Shown: positions 38,793 to 49,300 of the stretch, piece by piece
Position numbering within the stretch: position 1 is the stretch's first letter
Layout of the letters: each line of letters opens with the position of its first letter
Origin: Diacronema lutheri
Taxonomy: Eukaryota > Haptophyta > Pavlovophyceae > Pavlovales > Pavlovaceae
Direction of reading: 5' to 3'
DNA length: 64,000 bases
Assembly: GCA_019448385.1 (NCBI GenBank)
Contig: JAGTXO010000071.1
Location: 1-64,000, forward strand
Notes under the pieces: model-generated
What the model was told of the DNA's origin: nothing
The model's input: only the letters and a program-made list of their open reading frames with translations
Database searches by the model: none
Translations under genes and position numbers: made by a program

Positions 38793-41700
38793 ATGGGGTG
38801 CGGCTCATCCAGCGACGGGCGTCGGCTAGAGCCGAACCATCCGCCAGAGCCCACGCCCGCACCAAGCGCATTGCCACCGCCGCAGCCGAAGCCAGCAGCG
38901 CCCGTGCCCGCGACGCAGCCGCCCGCATCCGCACCGCCGCACGTCTCAAACGCCGCGGGCGCGCCGACGCCTTTGGAGGTCAAGCAGCCCGCGCTGGCGG
39001 TGGCGTCGGCGCTCGCGCCGGCGGTCGAGCCTCCTGCGGCGGCGGAGCCCTTGGTGAAGATCGGCTCGATCCAAAGCATCAACGAGAGCGTCCGCATGAC
39101 CGGCGAGCGCCACCCATCCGAGGCGAAGCAGCGTCGCGAGGCCGTGAGGTGCGCGCCGGCCATGCGTTGCGCGCTGGCCGCCACGACGATTCGCGCGTGG
39201 CGAGCAGGCGTGAGCGCAGGGCAGGGCAGCCGTGAGGATGGCGCGTGTGTGGCATGCACGCCGGATCGCCGTTGCGGCGGCGCACGCCCTCCGGCCACGG
39301 TCGCCGCAGCGGCGCGTACGGGCGCGCTCGAGCGGCGGCGCGCGCGCGATCGTGCGCGCGCCGCGCGTGCACGCGCATGGCGCTCACACGTGCGCGCGCG
39401 CCCGCCCGCCCCGCGGCGCGCGCTCGCGGCGCGCGCGCGCAGTGATGAGCGCGACGAGAGCGACCCGTCCTTCACCCCGCCCGTCTACCCCAAGTCCGAT
39501 GGTGTGCGCGCGCAGATTCTCGAGTCGATCCGTCGCAACCCCCTCTTTCTCTCGCTCTCGCCCGCGCAGCTCTCGACGGTTGTGGACGCGATGGCGGAGG
39601 AGCAATGCGAGCTGCACAGCGAGGTGATCAAGGAAGGGTGCGGCGCTCGCGCGCACGGCGAGGAGGGCGTTGAGCGCGAACGCTCGGCGAAACCGATCGA
39701 GGGGGCAGACAAAAGGGGGGGGGGGGGGGGAGGACAAGGGCGCGAACGCTCGGCGCCGCCCGCTCAGCGCACCACACCGCGCCCTCTCCCGCGCGGCGCC
39801 CGCCTCGCATGGCGCGCAGCGACGAGTACGGCGACCGGTGCTACGTGGTCGGGAGTGGCTCGTACTGCGCGTACAAGGGCAAGAAGCTCCTCGTCTCCTA
39901 CTCCGCGGGCGACCTCTTTGGCGAGCTCGCCGTCATGTACGGGTGCAGGCGAGCGGCGACGGTCGTGTGCGAGAAGCCCGGCCAACTGTGGGCCATCGAC
40001 CGACGAACATTCAAGGCGATCCTCAAGGGTGCGTACGCGTCGACGGCCGAGTCGGCGGGCGAGTACCTTAAGACCGTCCCCATCCTCTCCGGCCTGTCCG
40101 ACGAGCAGCGCCAGCGCGTAACGGGCGCGCTCACAGCCGAGTCTTATGACGATGGCGCCCTTGTTCTCAAATACGGCGAGGTTGGCGAGAAGCTCTTCAT
40201 CGTCAAGGCGCGCGCGTGGCAGGGTGGCGCGGGCGCGGGCGCGCAAGGCGCGCGTGGCGCGCGCTGCAATCCGCGCGCACGCGATGTGAGCCCGTCCGCT
40301 CGCGCTGTTGCCCCTTTCCTTATGTCTGCGCCCCCCTCCCCCCCCCCCCCCCCCCCTCCTTTCCCCCCTCCGGGGCGCAGTCGGGCGAGCTGAGCGCGTC
40401 GAGGGACGACGGCGTCGAGCTGACGCGCATGCGCCAGGGCGAGTTCTTCGGCGAGAGCGCGCTCGAGGGCTCGCGCGAACCGCGCAAGGCCAATGTGGTT
40501 GCAAAAGGCGCGTGCGAGCTTCTCGCACGCTCGCCCGTCTGTCCCCGTCCTCATCCCGTACCCCCTCCCCTCCCCTCCCCTCCCCTGCCACGCATGCGCG
40601 CTCGCCCGTCTGTCCCCGTCCTCATCCCGTAACCCCCTCCCCGCCCCGCCCCGCCCCTGCCCTCCGCTCCAGGCCCCGTCGAGGTGTTGTCCATCTCAGC
40701 CGCCGACTTTGAAACGATCATCGGCTCGCTCACCGATGTGCTTCAGAATAACCTCAACCAGCGGTGCGCGCGGCAGGCAGACGCCTTCGCCACGCGCCGC
40801 CTGCACGCCGCCGGCGCGGCACGGCCGCGCGCGCCCCGCGGCCTCGCGCGCTGACCGCCGCCGCCGCCGCACCGCCGCGCTACGCGCGCGCGCCCGCGCC
40901 GCGCGCAGCATCATCGACTCGATCGAGTTGCTCTCCTACTTGACGCGCTCGCAGCGCAAGGAGCTCGTCGAGAATTTGCGCACGCACCGGGTGCCTGCGG
41001 GCACCAAGCTTCTTGAGCAGGGCACTGCAGGCTCGTCCTTCTACATCATTCAGAGCGGCGAATGCACCGTCATGCAGACGGTGGACGGCGGCGCATCGCC
41101 TGTTGTCATCGCGACGCTTGAGATGAGCGGGTACTTTGGCGAGCGCTCGCTTCTCAAGGATGAGCCGTGCAATGCGACGGTGCGCATTCACGCGCTGCCG
41201 TGCGTGGAGCCAAGCCCCGCCGCCACGGTGCGTGCGCGCTCACGCGCGCTTTTCCCGCCCATTCCTTTCTTCCCCCCCGTTCCCCCTCTCTCCTCCCTTT
41301 TCCTCCCCTTTCCCCTTTTCTTCCCCTTTCCCCCTTTTCCTCCCCTTTCCCCTTTTCTCCCTTTCTTTGCCTTCCGCCCGCGCGCGTACGTCGCGCAGGT
41401 CGTCGCCAAGACGGACTGCGTGCTGATGCGTCTCGGCATGGCTGACTTCCGAGCGATCCTCGGCAAGAACCTGCAGGACATTATCGACGAGGAGATCAGG
41501 CAGAGGGAGGACCTTGCACGGCAGGCGGTCGTGGGCGCGACTGGGCTCGCCTTCCACGACCTCGAGCTGCTCAGCGTGCTCGGCGAGGGCAGCTTTGGGC
41601 GCGTCAAGCTCGTGAGGCGCCGCGCGAGCAGCGCGCGCGCGCGCGCGTGAGAGCCGTTACAGCGCCGTTACAGCGCCGTTACAGCGCCGTTACAACGCAC

Positions 41701-41848
41701 GCGGCTGTTTCCCGTGCGACGAGGCGAGCCCGCGCCGCGCCGTGCCCCGCTGGGCGAGTGTGCTGCGCCGCGCGGATTGCCGACGACACGCTGATCCCGC
41801 TCGCCGCGCGCGACGTCGCCCCCCCCCCCCCCCCCCTCCCCTCCCCCC

Positions 41849-41882
<34 letters not shown>

Positions 41883-43796
41883 TCGTTGCCTCGACCGCGC
41901 CTCGCCTGCGTCGCGCGCCCGTGCGCGGCAGGTGCGGCACCGCCCAACCAACCGCGCGCTCGCGCTCAAGTGCCTACGCAAAGGCCAGTTGATCAAATAC
42001 AAGCAGGTCGAGCACGTGCTGGGAGAGAAGGCGGTGATGCTCGCGTGCAAGCATCCCTTCGTCGTGCGCCTCGAAGCCGTCTTCCACTCGACCGACCAGG
42101 CGAGCGCGCGCCGCGGCGGCGCGCGGCGGCGGCGGCGGGGGCGAGAGGGGGGCGGGCAGGGGGCAGGGGGCGCTCGCGCCGCCGCCGGCGCGAGCGCCGC
42201 TGCGGCGTCGCGCTTCTCCGCGCCGCGCCTGATGCGCAGCTCGATCGGCGTGCGCGCGTCACAGGTGTACATGGCGCTCGAGCTGCTGCTTGGCGGCGAG
42301 CTCTTCTCTCTCCTCCGAATCGCGGGCAGGCTCGAGGAGCAGCACGCGCGCTTCTACTCCGCCATCGTCGTCTCCGCCTTCTCCTATCTGCACGAGCGGT
42401 GCGGGCAGCAACCCCCCCCCCCCCCCCCAACCCCTCCAAGCGAATTCGTCCCGCTCTCTGCGCGCCGATTGGCTCAGTGGAGCGGCAGCTGCGCGCAGAG
42501 AGCGGGACTGGCTCAGTGGAGCGGCAGCTGCGCGCAGAGAGCGGGACTGGCTCAGTGGAGCGGCAGCTGCGCGCAGAGAGCGGGACTGGCTCGGTGAAGC
42601 GGCGGCTGCGCGGCGCTACGATCCCCGGCGCGCGCGCGCGCGCTCAAGCGGCGGCCTGCCATCCGCCGCGCGTCACTCAACACACGGCCCCGTGCCGCGT
42701 GCCCTCCTTTGCATGGCGCACGCACAGCTACGTGTGCCACCGCGACCTCAAACCGGAGAACCTCCTCTTCGACAAGGACGGCTACCTCAAGCTCGTCGAC
42801 ATGGGCTTCGCCAAGGTGGTGCGCGATCGCACGTGGACGCTGTGCGGCACGCCCGAGTACCTCGCGCCCGAGATCATTGGCAACAAAGGGCACAACCAGG
42901 CGGTTGATTGGTGGACGCTCGGCGTTCTCCTCTTCGAAATGGCCGCGGGCTACCCACCCTTTGCCGGCTCCGACCAAATGGACACGTGCGCGCGCCGATA
43001 CGGCTGCCGGGGGGAGGGGGGGGGGGGGGGGGGGTTGGGACGGGTGCGGCTGTCGTGATCTGTGCTCTCGCCAGCGACGCGACGGACCTGCCGTTGCTCG
43101 GGGCATCACGCGCGATTCGCGTGCGCAACGCGTTGCAGTCTGGCCGCTCGGCGCCCGATGCGATGCGGGCATGCGCTCCGACCCGACCCAGCCACCCATC
43201 CTCGCTGCGCGCTCTTGGCGCCCCGAGCAGTTACCAAAGGGTCATGCGCGGCAAGGTCAAATTCCCGCCGGGCATGTCCGCATCGTGCAAAGACCTGATC
43301 AGCAAGCTCCTCACGCACAACCCCGCGCAGCGAATAGGCTCGCTCAAGGTACGCGCACGCGTGCGCTCCTTGCGCCCACGCCCGCGCCCGCGCGCGCGCC
43401 GAGGCCTGGCCAGCAGCTGAAGGCACGCGCGGCGCCGGGAGGAGGTGGAGGTGGAGGGGCAGGGCACACGCGGGGCTCATGGCGTATGCCTTGCTTTGAT
43501 CTTGCTCGAGCGCGACTGTCCTCTGGTTTTCGGCACTCGCATCCCACGCCGAGCAGGGTGGCTCCAAGGACGTGCGCAACCACCCGTTCTACATGACCAT
43601 TGACTGGCGCGCGCTCGAGGCGCGGCAGCTTGCGCCGCCCTTCGTGCCAAAGCTGAGGGACAATTTCGACACCTCCAACTACGACAAGTATCCGGACGAC
43701 GCGGAGGACGCCGCCCACTGGAGGCGCTTCCTCGACACGAGGTATGACCCTATCTGGGACCAAAACTTCGGGCGGCAGGTCGACGCACGCCATTGA
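38793..43796 (+). CDS. Cyclic-nucleotide-dependent protein kinase (PKG type), 12 exons
   Basis: Exons: 38793-39148, 39443-39637, 39820-40207, 40381-40507, 40673-40763, 40909-41179, 41399-41611, 41932-42099, 42265-42398, 42728-42985, 43231-43348, 43557-43796; 852 residues. The N-terminus MGCGSS is a myristoylation/palmitoylation motif, so it is likely membrane-bound. Three cyclic-nucleotide-binding domains follow, with phosphate-binding cassettes [33 protein letters not shown] and [16 protein letters not shown]. The third has Cys in place of the key Arg and is probably non-binding. The AGC kinase domain has [14 protein letters not shown] (ATP Lys), [20 protein letters not shown] (DMG for DFG), [12 protein letters not shown] and [12 protein letters not shown], then an AGC-type tail. 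Introns after exons 3, 4 and 8 have GC-AG borders. The domain order resembles apicomplexan and ciliate PKG, except for three instead of four sensor domains. Confidence 0.88.
40208..40380 (+). other. GC-AG intron with poly-C tract
   Basis: Exon 3 ends LFIVK and exon 4 begins SGELSAS, a join fixed by the conserved FIVKSGEL strand of the cyclic-nucleotide domain. The intron starts GCGCGCGCG and ends GGGGCGCAG; no GT donor preserves the frame there. It holds a C run at 40,339-40,356. Confidence 0.75.
40508..40672 (+). other. GC-AG intron with internal tandem duplication
   Basis: The join VAKG-PVEVLS requires a GC donor (GCGCGTGCG) and a CTCCAG acceptor. Inside, a unit starting CTCGCCCGTCTGTCCCCGTC is present twice (about 40,528 and 40,602), separated by CCCCT repeats. 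Confidence 0.7.
41653..41697 (+). repeat. 11-bp tandem repeat in PKG-type intron
   Basis: The unit GCCGTTACAGC is repeated four times at the start of the intron 41,612-41,931. The same intron carries C runs at 41,820-41,880 interrupted only by a few T. Confidence 0.8.
42463..42601 (+). repeat. 39-bp tandem repeat in PKG-type intron
   Basis: A 39-bp unit beginning GGCTCAGTGGAGCGGCAGCT is present about three and a half times inside the intron 42,399-42,727. The last copy is diverged (GGCTCGGTGAAGCGGCGGCT). Confidence 0.85.
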
Positions 43797-43983
43797 TGCC
43801 GTCCGGACCTTATCTCGATATAGAAAACCGTTCCCGCTGCCGGCGTGCACAGGGTCGACGCCCTGATTTCGGCCTGATGTTGCGTGCGCCCTTTCGCTCG
43901 CTCCGTTTGTCCAGCCTCGGCCCCGTGCGCGCCCCTCCTGCTGACCCGCCTGTAAGCGTCGTTAGTGTATATAGAAATATCGG
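43797..43983. other. 3' flank of PKG-type gene
   Basis: This holds the likely 3' UTR and an AT-rich GTTAGTGTATATAGAAATAT block at 43,961-43,980 that recurs almost identically at 44,942-44,962. No gene is seen. Confidence 0.4.
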
Positions 43984-44221
43984 CGGGCGTCGCGCTCTGC
44001 AGCGGCGGCGGGCGGCTTGGCGACGTGGCAGGCGGCGGCTCGGGGGTGGCGGTCGTCGCCGACGATCTTCGGGCCTCGGCGTGCGCGTGCGCGTCGGCCG
44101 GTGGTGTGATTGACGGCGGCCACCGGTGCGGCGGCGCGCGGGCGGCGGCGCGCGGTGGCTAGGCGCGTGTGGGCCTTTGGGCCTGCTCCGCCTGGCGCCT
44201 CGCTGCGCACTTCCTGACCCC
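43984..44221 (+). repeat. Intergenic repeat A, copy 1
   Basis: About 238 bp from CGGGCGTCGCGCTCTGCAGC to GCGCACTTCCTGACCCC. A second copy with few differences lies at 44,678-44,915. Both are bordered by a GTCGGAA-AGCGTCGTTAGTA motif. Function unknown. Confidence 0.8.
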
Positions 44222-44256
44222 ATCTGTTGACCCGTCGGAAAGCGTCGTTAGTATAG

Positions 44257-44382
44257 CGCTCTGATGGCCGCGCTCCGCGCGCCCCGCCGCCCCTGCCCAT
44301 CGACTGCGCCGGCACCGCGAACAACGTACTTTTCGCCCCGGTCGGTGGGTTTGGGGGTGGCGGGGCGCGCGCGCACGGCCGC
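44257..44382 (+). repeat. Intergenic repeat B, copy 1
   Basis: About 125 bp starting GCGCTCTGATGGCCGCGCTC and running through CGGTCGGTGGGTTTGGGG. It recurs at 44,447-44,573 with scattered differences. Confidence 0.8.
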
Positions 44383-44446
44383 ACGAGCGACGGCGGCGTG
44401 ACCTTCTCTACGACGAAACCTTCGCTTGCGACGGCTGCGCCCTCGC

Positions 44447-44573
44447 GCTCTGATGGCCGCGCTCCGCGCGCCCCGCCGCCCCTGCCCATCGACTGCGCCG
44501 GCACCACGAAACACACACATTTCGCCCCGGTCGGTGGGTTTGGGGGCGGCGGGGCGCGCGTGCGCGGCCACGC
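44447..44573 (+). repeat. Intergenic repeat B, copy 2
   Basis: Second copy of the 44,257-44,382 unit, followed by sequence (44,574-44,677) not seen elsewhere in the cluster and then by repeat A copy 2. The order B-B-A between two A copies suggests local duplication. Confidence 0.8.
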
Positions 44574-44677
44574 GGCCAGCATCGCGGCGCTTGCCACGCT
44601 GGCGGCGGGTGGCGGTGCGCTTCGCGGCGGTGGCAGGGGGCTGCGACGCGGCGGGGAGGGCGGCGGCTCGCTGGCGG

Positions 44678-44915
44678 CGGGCGTCGCGCTCTGCAGCGGC
44701 GGCGGGCGGCTTGGCGACGTGGCAGGCGGCGGCTCGGGGGTGGCGGTCGTCGTCGACGATCTTCGGGCCTCGGCGTGCGCGTGCGGGTCGGCCGGTGGTG
44801 TGGTTGACGGCGGCCACCGGTGCGGCGGCGCGCGGGCGGCGGCGCGCGGTGGCTAGGCGCGTGTGGGCCTTTGGGCCTGCTTCGCCTGGCGCCTCGCTGC
44901 GCACTTCCTGACCCC
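44678..44915 (+). repeat. Intergenic repeat A, copy 2
   Basis: Second copy of the 43,984-44,221 unit. It is followed by CCCGTCGGAAGCGTCGTTAGTATG and an AT-rich block (GTATATAGAAATATACCCATA) that probably forms part of the promoter of the S1-domain gene at 45,029. Confidence 0.8.
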
Positions 44916-45028
44916 GCACTTCCTGACCCGTCGGAAGCGTCGTTAGTATGTATATAGAAATATACCCATAATTATGGGGGTATGTCCTTGATTACAAGGA
45001 TCCTGGGAGGACGGGCTGATTGCGCGAA

Positions 45029-46225
45029 ATGTTCTCATCTCCGACGCCGCTGGCCGCGCTCGCGCTGTCGATCATCATCGCGAGCGTGACGAGCTCGGCC
45101 GTGCCCGCGCGTGGCTGGGCGCGCGCGCCGCGCGCGCCGTGCGCCGTGCAGCTTGGCGTGCGCGTGCGTGCGTCCGTGCTGCTTGACGCGGCGGCGACGA
45201 CCGCCGACCTCGCGCCGGCGGCAGCAGAGCCGGCAGCTGCGGCGCCGCGCAAGCGCACGCGGCGTGGCGGGCGCGGCGGCAGCGGCCCTGGCGCGCAGCG
45301 CCGCGCTTCTGCTGACGCATCCCGCGCCGCGGCGTCGTCCGCCGCAGCTCAGCCGGCGAGCGAGGCGGGCGCTGGCGAGGTGGGTGCACTCCGACGGGCG
45401 CCCCGCGGCGCGCCCACCAGCGAGCGCGCGCGCCAGACGCAACGGCGCTCACCAGCTCGGCGCGCCGCGCGCGCCTTTTGCGACGCAGGGTGTCACGACA
45501 TCGGCCGCCATCGCCACCGCCGCGAACCCGCTCAACCTGCGCATCGGTCAGGTCGTATGCGGGACGGTAAAGCAGCTCGCTCCGTACGGCGCCTTCGTCC
45601 TGCTCCATGCGCCCAGAGGCACGCCCAACGCGAAGAGCTCGGCGCCGCCGGCGGGTGCCGGCGGCGCGGATGAGGCGGCCGCGGCCGCAGGTCTCAAGCG
45701 GCCGCGCCGCACGCTAAGCGGTCTTCTGCACATCTCGCAGCTTTCGAGCAAGCGAGTCGAGGACGTTGCGACTGTTCTCAAACTGGGGCAGCAGATCCGG
45801 TGAGAAGCCGGTTCGCAGTCCGGAGCGGCGCTCGCGCCATCTTGCGCGCGTGCGCGCTCGCTCACCACGCGCCCGACCACCGCACGCGACCGCGACGCGC
45901 GGCGCCGTCCTGCATCGGCGGCAGGTGCATGGTGCTCGCCTTGGATGACAAAGGCCAGCCCAAGCTGTCGACGCGCAGCCTCGAGGCAACGCCCGGCGAG
46001 ATGCTCGCTGACGCGGATGGCCTCTTCGAACGCGCCGCGCAGACGGCGAAAGCCGCGCGTGCGCGCGAGAGCGCGGAACGCAAGGCGCGCGTCACCGAGG
46101 CGGAGAACGTGATTTTCGGGCTCGAGGGCTTCGGGCCGATCGAGCACACGTGCCGCGTGGACGAGGCGCGCGGCGGTGGCGTTGAGTGCACCCCCACGGC
46201 GAACGGCGCGCAGCCGAGCTCGTGA
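45029..46225 (+). CDS. S1 RNA-binding domain protein, probably plastid-targeted
   Basis: S1 domains bind RNA in ribosomal protein S1 and related factors. The proposed exons are 45,029-45,163, 45,489-45,799 and 45,925-46,225 (248 residues). The first gives MFSSPTPLAALALSIIIASV and a basic Ala/Arg-rich stretch, a signal peptide plus transit-like region as in secondary-plastid proteins. The S1 domain reads LRIGQVVCGTVKQLAPYGAF, an Ala/Gly-rich insert, then LSGLLHISQLSSKRVEDV, VLKLGQQIRCMVLALDDKG and PKLSTRSLEATPGEML. A charged helical tail (KAARARESAERKARVTEAEN) follows. The second intron (GTGAGA to GGCAG) is firm. The first donor (GTGCGTGCG at 45,164) was chosen because it keeps frame and is less certain. 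It resembles plant plastid S1-domain proteins. Confidence 0.75.
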
Positions 46226-46322
46226 GAGACTGAGAGTACAGTTGTGACTGTCCGAGCGAGTCATCCAAAGCGCCGATTTTCAAAAGGCGACCACAAAGTT
46301 GGGAGGGCGCGAAGAATACGAG

Positions 46323-49300
46323 ATGACGGCCGGCTGGCGAGTCCGCATGGTCGTGGCCCTCGCGACGGCGCTGCTCGCCGCAATGTGCGGTGCTAGCGCG
46401 TGCAATTCAATGAGCGAGTGTGCGGTCGACGTGATTTGCGCTGACGGCGTTCTCACGCCCGTGGAGGTCGGCCAGTACTCGCCGTCCGGTTCGTGCGCCG
46501 CTATCGACTGCACCGGCCTCCCGGACGCGTGCGCCGAGGGCGTCGGGGCGAGGTCGACGACGTCGTCGGAGATCGCGTGGAGGACAGCTGGCGGCGGCGC
46601 TGACGCGTGCGAGTGGGCGTGCAAGCCTGCCGGACATTACTTGCGCTGGTCCCGCGCGCACAGCTCGGGCTGCTACATGTGCGCTCTCGCCAATGAGGGC
46701 ATGTGGTCGCCCGCACTCGACAACGCGCTCTACCCGTGCGAGAACGCGGGCTCGGGCGAAACGTACGAGTTTAATGAAGGGCCCACGGGCTACTCGTCGC
46801 CAGACTGTCCTGTCAAATGCTACCAATTCGACGGCGAGTACACAGGAAACACGTCGTGCGCGCCAAAGCCGCCGCCGCCGCCGTCCTCGCCACCACGCCC
46901 TCCGCCCCGGCCGCCGCATCATCCCCCGCAACCTCCTCCAAGCCCTCCGCCAAGTCCTCCGCCCAGCCCGCCACCGAGCCCTCCGCCGAGCTCGCCTCCT
47001 AGCCCGCCTCCAAGCCCTCCTCCGAGCCCATCGCCGAGCCCGCCACCGAACCCACCGCCGAGCCCGAAACCGGGCCCGCCGCCCAGCCCTCCAACCAGCC
47101 CACCTCCAAGCCCGCCGCCGAGCCCGCCTCCAAGCCCGCCGCCAACCACTCCTCCAAGCCCGCCGCCGAGCCCGCCTCCAAGCCCGCCGCCAAGACTACC
47201 GCCGAGCCCTCCACGAAGCCCACCGCCGAGCCCACCGCCGAGCCCGCCGCCGAGCCCGCCGCCCAGCCCCCTTCCAAGCCCGCCGCCAAGCCCGCCTCCA
47301 AGCCCGCCGCCAAGCCATCCGCCGAGCCCTCCTCCAAACCCGCCGCCGAGCCCGCCTCCAAGCCCGCCGCCAAGCCCGCCGCCAAGCCCTCTTCCAAGCC
47401 CTCCGCCGAGCCCGCCTCCAAGCCCGCCGCCAAGCCATCCGCCGAGCCCTCCTCCAAGCCCGCCGCCGAGTCCTCCTCCAAGCCCGCCGCCGAGCCCGCC
47501 TCCAAGCCCGCCGCCAAGCCCACCGCCGAGCCCGCCACCGAGCCCGCCTCCAAGTCTGCCGCCAAGCCCTCCTCCAAGCCCTCCACCGAGCCCTCCTCCA
47601 AGCCCGCCGCCAAGCCCTCCACCAAGCTCGCCGCCGAGCCCTCCGCCAAGCCCGCCACCAACCGCACCTCCAAGCCCGCCACCGAATCCGCCTCCAAGCC
47701 CGCCGCCAAGCGATCCGCCGAGCCCTCCTCCAAGCCCGCCGCCGAGTCCTCTTCCAAGCCCGCCGCCGAGCCCGCCTCCAAGCCCGCCGCCAAGCCATCC
47801 GCCGAGCCCTCCTCCAAACCCGCCGCCGAGCCCGCCTCCAAGCCCACCGCCGAGCCCGCCGCCGAGCCCGCAACCGAGCCCGCCGCCAAGCCCTCCTCCA
47901 AGCCCGCCGCCGAGCCCGCCGCCAAGCCCGCCGCCAAGCCATCCACCGAGCCCTCCTCCAAACCCGCCGCCGAGCCCGCCTCCAAGCCCGCCGCCAAGCC
48001 CACCGCCGAGCCCACCTCCAAGCCCTCCGCCCAGCCCTCCACCAAGCTCTCCTCCAAGCCCGCCGCCGAGCCCTCCTCCAAGCCCGCCGCCCAGCCCTCC
48101 GCCAAGCCCTCCTCCAAGCCCGCCACCGAGCCCGCCGCCGAGCCCTCCTCCAAGCCCGCCGCCGAGCCCTCCTCCAAGCCCGCCGCCGAGCCCTCCTCCA
48201 AGCCCGCCGCCGAGCCCGCCTCCAAGCCCGCCGCCAAGCCCTCCTCCAAGCCCGCCGCCGAGCCCACCTCCAAGCCCGCCGCCGAGCCCGCCGCCAAGCC
48301 CGCCGCCAAGCCCTCCTCCAAGCCCGCCGCCAAGCCCTCCGCCGAGCCCGCCGCCAAGCCCGCCGCCAAGCCCTCCGCCGAGCCCTCCTCCAAGCCCGCC
48401 GCCGAGCCCGCCTCCACGCCCGCCGCCAAGCCCTCTTCCAAGCGCGCCGCCAAGCCCTCCTCCAAGCCCGCCGCCAAGCCCTCCGCCGAGCCCTCCTCCA
48501 AGCCCGCCGCCGAGCACGCCACCGAACCCGCCTCCAAGCCCGCCGCCAAGCCCTCCTCCAAGCCCGCCGCCGGGCCCGCCTCCAAGCCCGCCGCCGAGCC
48601 CTCCTCCAAGCCCGCCGCCGAGCCCTCCTCCAAGCCCTCCACCGAGCCCTCCTCCAAGCCCGCCGCCAAGCCCGCCTCCAAGCCCTCCGCCGAGCCCTCC
48701 TCCAAGCCCGCCGCCGAGCCCGCCTCCAAGCCCGCCGCCCAGCCCGCCGCCGAGCCCTCCTCCAAGCCTACCGCCGAGCCCTCCACCGAGCCGGCCGCCG
48801 AGCCCTCCTCCAAGCCCGCCGCCGAGCCCTCCGCCGAGCCCTCCTCCAAGCCCGCCGCCGAGCCCTCCTCCAAGCCTACCGCCGAGCCCTCCTCCAAGCC
48901 TACCGCCGAGCCCACCACCAAGCCCACCGCCGAGCCCATCGCCGAGCCCGCCGCCCAGCCCTCTTCCAAGCCCGCCGCCGAGCCCTCCTCCAAGCCTACC
49001 GCCGAGCCCTCCTCCAAGCCTACCGCCGAGCCCTCCACCGAGCCCGCCGCCGAGCCCTCCTCCAAGCCCGCCGCCGAGCCCTCCGCCGAGCCCTCCTCCA
49101 AGCCTACCGCCGAGCCCTCCTCCAAGCCTACCGCCGAGCCCTCCTCCAAGCCTATCGCCGAGCCCACCACCAAGCCCACCGCCGAGCCCATCGCCAAGCC
49201 CGCCGCCCAGCCCTCTTCCAAGCCCGCCGCCGAGCCCGCCTCCAAGCCCGCCGCCAAGCCATCCGCCGAGCCCTCCTCCAAACTCACCGCCGAGCCCGCC

